From Rhizobium leguminosarum (GTDB lineage Bacteria; Pseudomonadota; Alphaproteobacteria; Rhizobiales; Rhizobiaceae): a DNA stretch of 64,000 nt. The notes beneath the pieces are model-generated. The model worked only from the letters and a program-made list of their open reading frames with translations. It was not told the DNA's origin and made no database searches. Below, in pieces: positions 9,869 to 19,126 of this stretch. How positions within the stretch are numbered: position 1 is the stretch's first letter; each line of letters begins with the position of its first letter. The stretch lies in NCBI RefSeq assembly GCF_001679785.1, contig NZ_CP016286.1:1116001-1180000 (forward strand), in the 5' to 3' direction. A program made the position numbers and the translations under genes.

Positions 9869-11302
9869 TCAGGCGCTTTCGGCAAGCGTCGATTCTTGAC
9901 CGAGCCAAGCCGCGCAGTCGGCAAGCGCGCGCCGTGCGATCAGCTGCCGCTTCATGATCGTCTTGTCCTTGCCGCGGAAGCGCTTGACGCCTTCAGGTTT
10001 GACGATCGAACCCGGCTGGAGCTCCGGAAACAGCCCGAAATTGATGTTCATCGGCTGGAACGATCGTTTGCCCGGCTCCTCGTCGGTGACGAGGTGCCCA
10101 CCGGTGATATGGCCGAGCAGCGATCCGAGCGCCGTCGTCGCCGGCGGTAGCGAAATCGCCTCACCCTTGCGTTCGGCGGCGGCGAAACGCCCGGCCATCA
10201 GCCCGACGCTGGCGCTTTCCACATATCCCTCACAGCCGGTGATCTGGCCGGCAAAGCGCAGGCCGGGCCGCGATTTCAGCGTCAGCGACGGATCGAGCAG
10301 GGTGGGGGAGTTGATATAGGTGTTGCGGTGGAGACCGCCGAGACGGGCAAATTCCGCATTTTCCAGGCCCGGGATCATCCGGAAGATGTCTGCCTGCGCG
10401 CCATATTTCAGCTTCGTCTGGAAGCCGACCATATTGTAGAGCGTGCCGAGCGCATTGTCCTGCCGCAGCTGCACAACGGCATAGGCCTTGACCGTCGGAT
10501 TATGCGCGTTCGTCAGCCCCATCGGCTTCATCGGTCCGTGGCGCAAAGTCTCGCGGCCGCGTTCGGCCATCACCTCGATCGGCAGGCAGCCGTCGAAATA
10601 AGGCGTGCCCTCCCATTCCTTGAAACCGACCGTATCGCCTGATATCAGCGCATCGACGAAGGCATTGTACTGCGCCTCGTCCATCGGGCAGTTGATGTAA
10701 TCCTTGCCGGTGCCGCCGGGGCCGACCTTGTCGTAGCGCGACTGATACCAGCAGATATCCATGTCGATGCTCTCGCGGTAGACGATCGGCGCGATGGCGT
10801 CGAAGAAGGCGAGCGAATCCTCGCCGGTTTCCGCCTGGATTGCGCTCGCGAGCGACGGCGCCGTCAACGGTCCGGTGGCGACGATGGCAAGATCCCAATC
10901 CTTTGGCGGCAGGCCGGTGACCTCTTCACGCAGGACGGTGATGAGCGGGTGGTCATGGACCGCTTTGGTCACCGCCTCGGAGAAGCCATCGCGATCGACG
11001 GCGAGCGCACCACCGGCCGGTACTTGGCACCGGTCGGCAGCGGCCATGATCAGCGAGCCCGCCATACGCATCTCGGCATGGATGACGCCGACGGCATTGC
11101 TGGTCGCATCGTCGGACCGGAAAGAGTTGGAGCAGACGAGTTCGGCAAGACCGTCGGTCTTGTGCGCATCCGTGCCGCGCACCCCGCGCATTTCATGCAG
11201 GATAACCGGAACGCCGGAACTGGCGATCTGCCAGGCGGCTTCTGAACCGGCAAGCCCGCCGCCGACAACGTGGATAGGGGAATAGGAGGAGATCGTGTTC
11301 AT
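9869..11302 (-). CDS. trmFO: Methylenetetrahydrofolate-tRNA-(uracil-5-)-methyltransferase TrmFO
   Basis: The 477-residue flavoprotein starts with the dinucleotide-binding motif [13 protein letters not shown] and continues with [12 protein letters not shown], typical of TrmFO. The central [17 protein letters not shown] and [17 protein letters not shown] segments also match. The enzyme makes ribothymidine at position 54 of tRNAs, using methylenetetrahydrofolate and FADH2. The ATG at 11302 is well placed. The gene is monocistronic on the minus strand, with a RIME element below its 3' end. Confidence 0.95.
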   Translation of the reverse strand: MNTISSYSPIHVVGGGLAGSEAAWQIASSGVPVILHEMRGVRGTDAHKTDGLAELVCSNSFRSDDATSNAVGVIHAEMRMAGSLIMAAADRCQVPAGGALAVDRDGFSEAVTKAVHDHPLITVLREEVTGLPPKDWDLAIVATGPLTAPSLASAIQAETGEDSLAFFDAIAPIVYRESIDMDICWYQSRYDKVGPGGTGKDYINCPMDEAQYNAFVDALISGDTVGFKEWEGTPYFDGCLPIEVMAERGRETLRHGPMKPMGLTNAHNPTVKAYAVVQLRQDNALGTLYNMVGFQTKLKYGAQADIFRMIPGLENAEFARLGGLHRNTYINSPTLLDPSLTLKSRPGLRFAGQITGCEGYVESASVGLMAGRFAAAERKGEAISLPPATTALGSLLGHITGGHLVTDEEPGKRSFQPMNINFGLFPELQPGSIVKPEGVKRFRGKDKTIMKRQLIARRALADCAAWLGQESTLAESA

Positions 11303-11349
11303 TCCGGGCTGATATCATGTCGGCAGGTGCGATCCAACACCCTGGAATC

Positions 11350-11377
11350 AAAAACGGCGCCCTTGGGCGCCGTCTTG
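11350..11377 (-). terminator. Rho-independent terminator below DUF1127 gene 1
   Basis: On the minus strand a hairpin with arms ACGGCGCCC and GGGCGCCGT is followed by TTTTTGATT. It lies about 20 bp after the stop of the 47-residue DUF1127 gene and separates it from trmFO. Confidence 0.8.
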
Positions 11378-11395
11378 GAAGCATCGTACTCGCTA

Positions 11396-11539
11396 TTAGC
11401 GGAACGAGCGGGATGCGATATTCCGGATGTCGTAGCGGCTAACGCCGATATCGGACAGCGTCTGGTTCGAAAGGCCGCCGAGTTCATTGAGCGTACGACG
11501 GTAGCTGAGCCAGCTTCTTGCAATGCGGATCGGGTTCAT
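11396..11539 (-). CDS. DUF1127 small protein 1
   Basis: This 47-residue protein starts MNPIRIARSWLSYRR and continues with LNELGGLSNQTLSDIGVSR, the typical DUF1127 pattern with its arginine-rich amphipathic helix. Small DUF1127 proteins of alphaproteobacteria have been linked to RNA turnover and to phosphate and carbon metabolism. A Shine-Dalgarno-like GGAAGAAG lies upstream. A terminator follows. A second DUF1127 gene lies about 300 bp upstream in the same orientation. Confidence 0.85.
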   Translation of the reverse strand: MNPIRIARSWLSYRRTLNELGGLSNQTLSDIGVSRYDIRNIASRSFR

Positions 11540-11754
11540 TGTCTTCTTCCTATGTCCGCGGGACGGCGGGATCGCCTGTCTCTCTGCGGTTGATGTTTAT
11601 ATAGGCGAGAACCGTCCAATTGTGCAGTGCAAATAAAAGGCGACTGCCATGCAATTGTGCACTATGATGCTCTTCAATTAAGCAGAGGATATTTTTTGAG
11701 CGGGCTAACGAGTGGGAAAAACCTGCAACCGCCGCGACATGCCCCATGAAGACA

Positions 11755-11789
11755 AAAGAAAACGCCCGCTGCGGGTGCAGCGGGCGTTT
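11755..11789 (-). terminator. Rho-independent terminator below DUF1127 gene 2
   Basis: The minus strand shows arms AACGCCCGCTGC and GCAGCGGGCGTT followed by TTCTTTTG. It is preceded at about 11795-11828 by an imperfect hairpin whose loop carries CTCCTCCC on the transcript strand. The 3' UTR therefore has the anti-Shine-Dalgarno plus terminator layout of the nearby small RNA. Confidence 0.75.
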
Positions 11790-11833
11790 CAATCGAGAAC
11801 AATCCTGCTTGGGAGGAGCGCGGATCGCCTGAA

Positions 11834-11980
11834 TTAGCGGTGAGAAGCCTCACGGGCAACGCGATGGATGTCCGAACGGTCGATGCCGAGATCGTGCAAT
11901 TCGCGGTTGGTCATGCGGCCGAGTTCCGTGACGGTCTGACGATACTTGCGCCAGTTATTGAAAGAGCGGGAGAAGTTCAT
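11834..11980 (-). CDS. DUF1127 small protein 2
   Basis: This 48-residue protein starts MNFSRSFNNWRKYRQ and continues with ELGRMTNRELHDLGIDR, a clear DUF1127 pattern. I chose ATG 11980, preceded by GGAAAGGGGC, rather than a longer open frame to 12088 that adds an unrelated leader. It parallels DUF1127 gene 1, with about 40% similar residues by eye. Its 3' UTR carries a CTCCTCCC loop and a terminator, as seen for DUF1127 transcripts in other alphaproteobacteria. Confidence 0.85.
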   Translation of the reverse strand: MNFSRSFNNWRKYRQTVTELGRMTNRELHDLGIDRSDIHRVAREASHR

Positions 11981-12405
11981 GTTAAGCCCCTTTCCGAGGG
12001 TTTCATCCGCCAGCAGCCACCGATCGGCGCTGACCTCTATTTGATGACTTGGAATATATGTTGCGACGCGAAAGACTAAAACAGACAAGTTTTCAGATCA
12101 CCTATGCGAGGCATGCAATGCTCAAAGGGTATTTGACGCAGACTTACCATTTTTTGGTCAACGAATAGGCAGAATGACTTTTGAAAAAGCAGTTCGATTT
12201 GGAGGGGGCGAATGGAGTGCCATAGCGGAAAACGCTGCGTCCCCGGTGATTCCGCCTGTGCGTCCGCTCAAGGAGCTGTTCCGCTTCGGATTGGAAGTCG
12301 CCCACCCCTTCGCGGGGTTGGTGGGGCGGCGTGACGACAATGTGGCACGACGGCGCCATGCGACGAAAATCCTCTCACCGCCAAGGCTTTAATGAAGCTC
12401 TGGCT
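11981..12405. other. Intergenic region between DUF1127 gene 2 and small RNA
   Basis: No convincing gene is seen. Open frames on both strands at 12144-12392 have no ribosome binding site and proline/arginine-rich translations typical of non-coding GC-rich DNA. The promoter of DUF1127 gene 2 must lie in the AT-richer part near 12020-12180. Confidence 0.5.
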
Positions 12406-12530
12406 AAACAAAAACGCCCGCCGGGGGAGGATCCGGCGGGCGCGTTATGGTGACTGACAACTGGGAGGAGGAGTGTTGTCAGCCTATCGCAGCGCGCTGG
12501 GAGGAGGAGTGCGCGGCTACGAATCTCGTC
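12406..12530 (-). ncRNA. Candidate small RNA with repeated anti-Shine-Dalgarno loops (cuckoo / alpha-r14 type)
   Basis: On the minus strand three hairpins follow one another. Hairpin 1 has arms at 12511-12515 and 12493-12497 (CGCGC/GCGCG), hairpin 2 has arms at 12475-12482 and 12454-12461 (CTGACAAC/GTTGTCAG), and the third has arms at 12434-12442 and 12415-12423 (CGCCCGCCG/CGGCGGGCG). The first two carry the identical 13-base loop ACTCCTCCTCCCA. The third has GATCCTCCCC in its loop and is followed by TTTTTG, a terminator. This is the layout of trans-acting rhizobial sRNAs such as NfeR1 and of the cuckoo family. The 5' end is not visible and is a guess. Confidence 0.8.
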
Positions 12531-12852
12531 ACGGACAAAGCATCCGCGGGCGTCCAGCTGATGCCGGGCCGGGGCGCCATCCCCGTGCTTCGATACATTG
12601 ATAAATAGTATGACTAATGAGTATTGTGCAGTGCAATAAATTCATGGGGGATATGCAAGTGTCGCATACCTCTCCGTCCATAGGCTTATATTAGCCCTTC
12701 TGACGTTAGCGGCGGGTTAACACTCGATACTATTTAGACCAATGAGGAACTTGTATATTTGGCGGACGGGCGTTTGCGAACACCCGTGCTGCGTCTATAA
12801 CGGCGTGAGCTGCAGCGCCGCAGTCGACGTTGCGGAAATCAAGGGGTTGAGC
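12531..12852. other. Intergenic region upstream of the DUF2157 gene
   Basis: No gene is supported. The AT-richer segment 12590-12740 probably holds the promoters for the small RNA (minus) and the DUF2157 gene (plus). An open frame starting at 12742 is only an upstream extension of the DUF2157 gene. AAGGGG lies 6-8 bp before ATG 12853. Confidence 0.5.
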
Positions 12853-13955
12853 ATGTATCGCGGCAGATTGGAGCGGGATCTTTCGCTCTGGGTGGGCAAG
12901 GGCCTGCTCGGGCGGGAAACGGCAGGTGCGCTTCTCGCCGAATATGACAGCCGCCCGGCAAGCTTCAGCCTCGGCAGGGTGCTGATGGCGCTGGCAGCGG
13001 TGCTGCTTGCAGCTGCCATCCTGCTGGTCGTCGCCTCCAACTGGGAGGCCATCCCGCGCCTTGTGCGCGTGGGGGGCATCCTTGCCCTGATCTGGGTCGT
13101 GCATATCGCCGCCGCCGGGATGCTTGCTCGCGGTGCGACAGCCGCCGCAGGCGGCTTGCTGGTCATCGGGGCGATGAGTTTCGGCGGCGCCATCTCGCTG
13201 GTCGGGCAGATGTATCATCTCTCCGGCGACCAGCAGACGGTGATGTATCTCTGGTTCGCGATTGCGACGGTCTCGGCGATCCTGTTCCGTTCAGCCGCGG
13301 TGACCGTCGTCGCAGGCTTCCTCTCCTGGGCATCCTTTGCGGTTTATCTGCAGGATAACGACACGCATTGGATCGGTCTCGATCCCTGGATGGCGCCGGT
13401 CATGGCGGTGATCGTCATCGGGCTGGTGCGGTATACCGGCGCCGAGCGGGGCCGCCACCTGGCCTATCTTCTGCTGATCGGTTGGCTCGCCTGGCTCTAT
13501 ACTCTTTATGAGGAGATCACCGTGGCGCTTGCCTTTGCAATCGGCGGCATGGCGGCCTTCGTCCTGACGGCATTGCCCCCAGGCCTATTGCCTCCTTGGT
13601 CAGAACCGCCGGTGCGGCTCCTGCCTTCTACAGCTTCCTCGTCGCCGTAATCGGCTTCCTGCTGCTGCATATCGAGATCGAGGATGGCTGGGGGCTGGTG
13701 GTGCTCGGAGTGGTGACGCTTGCCGCTTCCGTGCTGGCGATCGTCCTGCGTGGCAGGGATAACGGCGCGGTGCGATATCTCGCCTACGCGACCTTTGCCG
13801 CGGAGATGCTCTATCTCGCCTCCGTCACTGTCGGCTCGATCCTCGGCACGTCGAGCCTCTTCCTCTTCTCCGGTCTCGTGGTCGCGCTGGTCGCCTGGAT
13901 GGTTATCCGTCTCGAACGGCGTTTTTCGGCGAATGCACAGGGAGAGCGGGCATGA
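12853..13955 (+). pseudogene. DUF2157 membrane protein, frameshifted
   Basis: The N-terminal part (MYRGRLERDLSLWVGKGLL, then several membrane segments such as ALAAVLLAAAILLVVASNW) is a DUF2157 protein. Its frame runs to 13650 with an unrelated tail. The family sequence continues in another frame (TAGAAPAFYSFLVAVIGFLL) to 13955. The switch is a missing base at or near the C5 run at 13576-13580. Restoring one C would give about 367 residues. The 4 bp overlap with the GDYXXLXY gene is intact, so this could be a recent mutation or a sequencing error. Confidence 0.75.
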
Positions 13956-14542
13956 ACTCGTTCATCGCAAAGCTGCAATCCGGCAAGGGCTATCTGCTTT
14001 CGGCTATCATCGTCGCCGGTCTGCAGACCCTTATCCTCGGCACGATCATCCAGAGCCGGGCGTCGATCCTCAGCGATGGCGCCGAAGTGCTGCTGAAGAC
14101 GGCGCCCGTCGATCCGCGCGATTTCCTGCGCGGCGACTATGTCGTCTTGAACTACGACATTTCCTCGGTGCCGGTGCAGACGGTTTCCGGCAGCATTCCG
14201 GCCGAGGCCGGCGAGCGGGTGTTATGGGTCCGGCTGAAGAAGCAGGAGGACGGTTTCTGGACGGTGACCGAATCGTCCTTTCACGAACTGCCTCCGCAGC
14301 CGGAGACCGTGATCCTGCGCAGCCAGCCATTTTATAGTGGCGGACTTGCCGCCGGCGACAGCATGCGTGTCGAATACGGCATCGAGCGCTACTACGTTCC
14401 CGAAGGCGAGGGCAAGCCGATCGAGGAGGCTCGCAATGACGGCAACGTCGCCATTGCAGTGCGTGTCTCGCCTGATGGAAGCGCACAGATCCGCAGCCTT
14501 CTCGTTGACGGCAAGCCGGTTTACGACGAGCCGCTTTACTGA
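13952..14542 (+). CDS. GDYXXLXY-motif protein
   Basis: The 196-residue protein has an N-terminal membrane segment (GYLLSAIIVAGLQTLILG) and the defining motif GDYVVLNYDIS at about residue 56. Proteins of this family are usually encoded right after a DUF2157 gene, as here with an ATGA overlap. The soluble part should face the periplasm. No biochemical function is established. If the upstream frameshift is real, coupling of translation may be lost. Confidence 0.85.
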   Translation: MNSFIAKLQSGKGYLLSAIIVAGLQTLILGTIIQSRASILSDGAEVLLKTAPVDPRDFLRGDYVVLNYDISSVPVQTVSGSIPAEAGERVLWVRLKKQEDGFWTVTESSFHELPPQPETVILRSQPFYSGGLAAGDSMRVEYGIERYYVPEGEGKPIEEARNDGNVAIAVRVSPDGSAQIRSLLVDGKPVYDEPLY

Positions 14543-14695
14543 TCGCGTCACACTTCGGGGCAGGGCGGCTCCAGGGCCGCAAATCCCCTGTCATTTACCG
14601 TTCATTTTTCCTTTGCCTCGACCAAATCGGGTGATATAGAGACGCCGCGCTCCGGAAGGCCTCATGCGCAGGCATAGGCATGCGGTTTTGTGAAC

Positions 14696-14780
<85 letters not shown>

Positions 14781-14856
14781 AGCTGTTTGCAGGCGGGAGA
14801 CTAAGAATCGGTTGTTCCAGAACAATTGAGAGTTGTCCCGAATAGCCCGCGAGTGC

Positions 14857-14877
14857 CATTCCGCTTTGGGCGGAATG
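14857..14877 (+). promoter_or_regulatory. Hairpin in the tig leader
   Basis: A perfect 8 bp inverted repeat, CATTCCGC and GCGGAATG with a 5-base loop, lies about 100 bp before the tig ATG. There is no T-run. A second inverted repeat, TTGTTC-CA-GAACAA, lies at about 14812-14825. Either could be a processing or regulatory element, or the remains of a terminator for the tRNA transcript. Confidence 0.35.
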
Positions 14878-14980
14878 ATATGGAATTGGGAAAAGCCACG
14901 CGCGGCAGGATCGCCGGCGTCGTGCTCATCGAAACGAACGGCGTCTGGGCACGGCCGCCACGAAATGAAGGTAGGAAGAC

Positions 14981-16465
14981 ATGCAGGTTATCGAAACGCT
15001 CGCTGAAGGGCTGAAGCGCGAAATCAAGGTCGTTATCCCGGCCAAGGACATGCAAGACAAGATGAATGAGCGTCTTGCCGATGTGAAGGACAAGGTTCGC
15101 ATCAACGGCTTCCGTCCGGGCAAGGTCCCTGCCGCTCACCTCAAGAAGGTCTACGGTAAGTCGATCATGGCCGACCTCGTCAACGAGATCGTCCGCGAGC
15201 AGCCGGCCGCCATCCTGTCCAGCCGCGGCGAGAAGTCGGCCACGCAGCCGGAAATCGCCATGACGGAAGACAAGGACGAAGCCGACAAGATCCTCGCCGC
15301 CGAGCAGGATTTCGAATTCACGCTCTCCTATGAAGTTCTGCCGCCGATCGAGCTGAAGTCGGTCAAGGGCATCAAGGTCACGCGCGAAGTCATCGACATC
15401 TCGGACGACGAAGTCAACGAGCAGGTCCTGAAGGTCGCCGAAAGCGCCCGCGCCTACGAGACCAAGACCGGCAAGGCCGCGAACGGCGACCGCATCACCA
15501 TGGATTACGTCGGTAAGGTCGACGGCGAAGCCTTCGAGGGCGGCACCGACCAGGGCGCCGAACTGGTGCTTGGCTCCGGCCGCTTCATTCCGGGCTTCGA
15601 AGACCAGCTCATCGGCGTCAAGGCCGGCGCCGAGAAGACCATCACCGTGACCTTCCCGGCCGACTACCCGGCCAAGAACCTCGCCGGCAAGGAAGCGACC
15701 TTCGACGTGTCAGTCAAGGAAGTCGCCGCACCTGCCGATGTCGAGATCAACGACGAACTCGCCTCCAAGCTCGGCATCGAATCTGCCGACCGCCTGAAGG
15801 AAATCGTCCGTGGCCAGATCGAATCGCAGTACGGCTCGCTGACCCGCCAGAAGCTGAAGCGCCAGATCCTCGATCAGCTCGACGAGATGTACAAGTTCGA
15901 GACCCCGAACTCGCTCGTCGACGCCGAATATAACGGCATCTGGAGCCAGGTGAACAACGACCTCGCCCAGTCCGGCAAGACCTTCGAGGACGAAGACACG
16001 ACCGAAGAGAAGGCTCGCGAGGAATACAAGACGCTCGCCGAGCGCCGCGTTCGCCTAGGTCTCGTTCTCTCCGAAATCGGCGAAAAGGCCGGCGTCGAAG
16101 TCAGCGAAGACGAGATGCAGCGCGCCATCTACGATCAGCTGCGCCAGTATCCGGGCCAGGAAAAGCAGATCCTCGAATTCTTCCGCAGCCAGCCGGGTGC
16201 CGCCGCTTCGATCCGCGCACCGATCTTCGAAGAGAAGGTCATCGATCACCTGCTGACCGAAATCGACGTCACCGACAAGAAGGTGACCAAGGAAGAGCTG
16301 CTCGCCGAGGAAGAAGGCGAAGCAAAGGCCGAAACCAAGAAGGCCGCGCCGAAGAAGAAGGCTGCCGCCAAGGCCGAAGCAGCTGACACCGGTGAGGGCG
16401 AAGAAGCCGCACCGAAGAAGAAGGCTGCTCCGAAGAAGAAGGCGGCTGACGAAAGCGCCGAATAA
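14981..16465 (+). CDS. tig: Trigger factor
   Basis: The 494-residue chaperone has the N-terminal ribosome-binding signature (residues about 40-55, [17 protein letters not shown]). A central FKBP-type PPIase domain follows ([20 protein letters not shown], then [13 protein letters not shown]), then the helical C-terminal domain. The last 50 residues are an Ala/Lys/Glu-rich tail ([10 protein letters not shown]) that makes it longer than the E. coli protein. Trigger factor binds nascent chains at the ribosome exit tunnel. A ribosome binding site GGTAGGAAG precedes the ATG. A terminator follows. Confidence 0.96.
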   Translation: MQVIETLAEGLKREIKVVIPAKDMQDKMNERLADVKDKVRINGFRPGKVPAAHLKKVYGKSIMADLVNEIVREQPAAILSSRGEKSATQPEIAMTEDKDEADKILAAEQDFEFTLSYEVLPPIELKSVKGIKVTREVIDISDDEVNEQVLKVAESARAYETKTGKAANGDRITMDYVGKVDGEAFEGGTDQGAELVLGSGRFIPGFEDQLIGVKAGAEKTITVTFPADYPAKNLAGKEATFDVSVKEVAAPADVEINDELASKLGIESADRLKEIVRGQIESQYGSLTRQKLKRQILDQLDEMYKFETPNSLVDAEYNGIWSQVNNDLAQSGKTFEDEDTTEEKAREEYKTLAERRVRLGLVLSEIGEKAGVEVSEDEMQRAIYDQLRQYPGQEKQILEFFRSQPGAAASIRAPIFEEKVIDHLLTEIDVTDKKVTKEELLAEEEGEAKAETKKAAPKKKAAAKAEAADTGEGEEAAPKKKAAPKKKAADESAE

Positions 16466-16491
16466 TCGCTTTTCAGTTCAGAAGTTTGGAG

Positions 16492-16517
16492 GGCCTCGCC
16501 ATCGTGCGGGGCCTTTT
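16492..16517 (+). terminator. Rho-independent terminator after tig
   Basis: Arms GGCCTCGC and GCGGGGCC (with one G-T pair) enclose a 6-base loop and are followed by TTTTC. It starts 27 bp after the tig stop. Confidence 0.85.
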
Positions 16518-16640
16518 CTATTATCCAGGGCAGTTCATTCTCGCCGTCTACTCCATTGTGTTTAGTCATCCGGAACAACAAAGAGTTGCATTAAAGTATA
16601 ATTAGATGCAGATTTCGCTGATGGTGGGAGGGACCTGAAA

Positions 16641-17063
16641 ATGACTGCAAAGCATGATATGAAGAAGCTAGTAGAGGAAATTTATGCTGTGCGTGACCGT
16701 GGCAATGTCGAAGCTACGCTGGCGCTGATCGGCGAGAATTGCACCTTTCGCATGGTCGGCAATACCCGACTGGCGCCTTTTTCGACTGAAGTAAGCGGGG
16801 ATTCTTTTCGCCAGGCGATAACCCAGCTTATCACTGTATGGGATCTATCAAATATCAGGACAGCCGGCATCTATGTGGACGAAGATGAGCAGATGGTCTT
16901 TGCCCACCGCGAAGGCGAGGTCAGGCACATCCCATCGGGCGTGAGCTTCCATACGGAATTCGTCGACAAGATCCGTTTCCGCGATGGGAAACCGGTCAAG
17001 ATCGTCGAATTCGTCGACACGCTGCAAGTGGCCGAGACAACCAAGATGATCCAAGTCGCTTAA
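16641..17063 (+). CDS. SnoaL/NTF2-like protein
   Basis: The 140-residue protein has the alpha+beta cone pattern of the NTF2/SnoaL superfamily: VEEIYAVRDRGNVEATLALIGENCTFRMVG near the N-terminus (read as GNVEATLALIGENCTFRM) and KIVEFVDTLQVAE at the end. Such proteins bind small hydrophobic ligands or act as isomerases, but no substrate can be assigned. A good ribosome binding site (GGGAGG) precedes ATG 16641. The upstream 150 bp is AT-rich. A RIME half-element follows the gene. Confidence 0.75.
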   Translation: MTAKHDMKKLVEEIYAVRDRGNVEATLALIGENCTFRMVGNTRLAPFSTEVSGDSFRQAITQLITVWDLSNIRTAGIYVDEDEQMVFAHREGEVRHIPSGVSFHTEFVDKIRFRDGKPVKIVEFVDTLQVAETTKMIQVA

Positions 17064-17087
17064 ACGGCCACCAAGGTCGGAGCCTTC

Positions 17088-17131
17088 AAAGCGCGTTGTC
17101 AAACTTGATTCATGCGACGCGCTTTAACGCC
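17088..17131. repeat. Palindromic half of a RIME-type element
   Basis: AAAGCGCGTTGTC, AACTTGATTCATG, CGACGCGCTTTAA forms an imperfect palindrome. It matches the second block of the element at 4864-4909 and lies between two convergent genes. Confidence 0.65.
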
Positions 17132-17198
17132 ATGCATTGGCTTGGAGTTTGATGCCGCCCATGTGTTCGGGCGTCAGCAGCCGTTCAAGAATTACCGC

Positions 17199-18968
17199 TC
17201 AATGCGCTGTCAGTTGCGCGACTTTCCTGACATGGCTCACGGCTGCGGCGCCGCCGGCGGTCTGTGTGAAGAGGTGGAGCGTTTCCTCTTCGTCGTCGGC
17301 GACCGGCGTCAGAGCCTGGTCCATGTAGGTCTTCGACTTCGCGTCCCTTGAAATCAAGAACGCCGAAATCGTCAGGCCAATGATCGTGCCGGCGAGCGAA
17401 GCATGTTTGCGGAAGGTTTCCCAGGCAAAGCGCGGCCAGAAGACGAGCGGATTCTCGCGCGGCAGGTCCGGGCGCCGTTCCGACGGCGTCTTCAGGCGCA
17501 GCAGGCCGCTTTGCAGCGGGTGCACGTTTTCCAGCGGCACGGTGGTCGCGAAGGAGACCAGAACCTTGACGAGCCTTGCGAGCGGTACGCCGGTCGCCAC
17601 GGCGCGGCGCAGTAGCGTCTTCATATGATCAGGCGAATAATAGAGCGACCAGGCCTCGTGGTAGATGTCTTCCCATTCCTGCTTGCTCATTTTGGGATGC
17701 GCGGTGCAGACGTGCTCGACATCGTAGATATTGAGATCGGCATCCATTTCGATGCCCTTCTTCCACAGGACCTGATGGTCCTCGGAGCCGGGCAGCGGCG
17801 TCAGGATGAAGAATTCGATGACGTCGAGCGGCAGCTCTTCCTGGATGATCGCGATGTCGCGGCGGATCGATTCCGGCGTATCTGCGGGGAAGCCCAGGAT
17901 ATAACCGGCGAGCGTCATGATGCCCTGCGCCTTCCAGGCGAGCAGCATCTTGCGGTATTCGGTGATCTTGTTCTGGTTCTTCTTGGCGGCGGTCAGATTA
18001 TCAGGATTGACGTTTTCGAGGCCGATGAAGACGCGGGTGACACCGGCGCGCCTGGATTTCTCGATGAAATTGGGGATCTTGTGGCAGAGCGTGTCGACCT
18101 GGATCATCAGGCCGAGCGGAATGCCGTCCCGTTCCTTGAGTTCGATCAACCGGTCGAAGATCGCTTCCCAATCCTTGTTGCGGGCGAAATTGTCGTCGGT
18201 GATGAAGAATTTGTGGATGCCCTGCGCCCAGTTCATCCGCACGAGCTTTTCGACGTCGTCGGCCGAGCGGAAGCGCGACTTGCGTCCCTGTACGTTGATG
18301 ATGGTGCAGAACGAGCATTGATAGGGACAGCCACGCCCGGCATCGAAGCTGGTGCTGAGCCCGAGCGTGCGCTGGATATTGTCCTTCGGCAGGAAGGGAA
18401 CCGGCGTGCCGCCGATGCCGGGAAGGTCGTTCATGAAATTATAGAGCGGCTTCAGCTCGCCGGCGGCGGCGTCGCGCAGCACCATGTCGAGCCGGCCCTC
18501 GGCTTCGCCGGCAAACATCGAGATGCCCATGTCACGACAGGCGTCAAGCCCCACGGCCTTGCCATCCAGCATCGACAGGCAGCCGGAAACATGGAAGCCG
18601 CCGATCGAAACCGGCAGGCCGGCATCGCGGAAGGGACGGGCGATATCGAGGGCGCGCGGATACTGGTTGGTCTGGACGCCAACCAGCGCGATCATACCGA
18701 AATTGTCGTGACGCTTGAACTGCGCCAGCAGTCCGGCGACATCGATCCGTGTATTGGTCTCGTCGATTACAGTGATATCGATCGCCGTATCGTCTCCGAG
18801 CACCTTGCGCTCGGCGCATTCGGCGGCAATGCCGTAGAGCGCCGCCAGTGAATTGGAGGGGATCATCGCCCGCCACCAGCGGATGACGTAGCCGTCGTCG
18901 TCATAATGCGACGGCTTGATCAGGATCAGCTGAAAACGTCTGCGCGCAGCTTCCAAGACATGGGACAA
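17199..18968 (-). CDS. B12-binding radical SAM protein
   Basis: The 589-residue protein has an N-terminal cobalamin-binding-type region. A radical SAM core follows, with the cluster motif CPYQCSFC (CX3CX2C) near residue 217. The N-terminal HYDDDGYVIRWWRAMIPSNS is distinctive. The core carries FFITDDNFARN and TRVFIGLENVNPDNL, typical of the MiaB-like/Elp3-fold group. The C-terminal 130 residues include a possible membrane segment (LAGTIIGLTISAFLI). The substrate is unknown. It is transcribed alone, convergent with the SnoaL-like gene. Confidence 0.85.
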   Translation of the reverse strand: MSHVLEAARRRFQLILIKPSHYDDDGYVIRWWRAMIPSNSLAALYGIAAECAERKVLGDDTAIDITVIDETNTRIDVAGLLAQFKRHDNFGMIALVGVQTNQYPRALDIARPFRDAGLPVSIGGFHVSGCLSMLDGKAVGLDACRDMGISMFAGEAEGRLDMVLRDAAAGELKPLYNFMNDLPGIGGTPVPFLPKDNIQRTLGLSTSFDAGRGCPYQCSFCTIINVQGRKSRFRSADDVEKLVRMNWAQGIHKFFITDDNFARNKDWEAIFDRLIELKERDGIPLGLMIQVDTLCHKIPNFIEKSRRAGVTRVFIGLENVNPDNLTAAKKNQNKITEYRKMLLAWKAQGIMTLAGYILGFPADTPESIRRDIAIIQEELPLDVIEFFILTPLPGSEDHQVLWKKGIEMDADLNIYDVEHVCTAHPKMSKQEWEDIYHEAWSLYYSPDHMKTLLRRAVATGVPLARLVKVLVSFATTVPLENVHPLQSGLLRLKTPSERRPDLPRENPLVFWPRFAWETFRKHASLAGTIIGLTISAFLISRDAKSKTYMDQALTPVADDEEETLHLFTQTAGGAAAVSHVRKVAQLTAH

Positions 18969-19126
18969 GAGTATCTATCTTTCTTTAGAAGCTTTGCCCG
19001 AAGGCAAACTGGCGTTGAAGACACATACAAGCACGACCTATCAATGCGATTTAGGAGGTCGAACTAAGGCATAAAAAAACGGCACGGCGCGCAAACGCTT
19101 CGCGAAGTGTATTATTCCTCAATATA

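Noticed and set aside
12144..12392. Small proteins on either strand near the DUF1127 genes
   Set aside because: No ribosome binding site, and the Pro/Arg-rich translations look like non-coding GC-rich DNA.
17625..18851. Long plus-strand open frame opposite the radical SAM gene
   Set aside because: It is a shadow of the GC-rich radical SAM gene; the translation has no domain features, while the minus strand has clear motifs.
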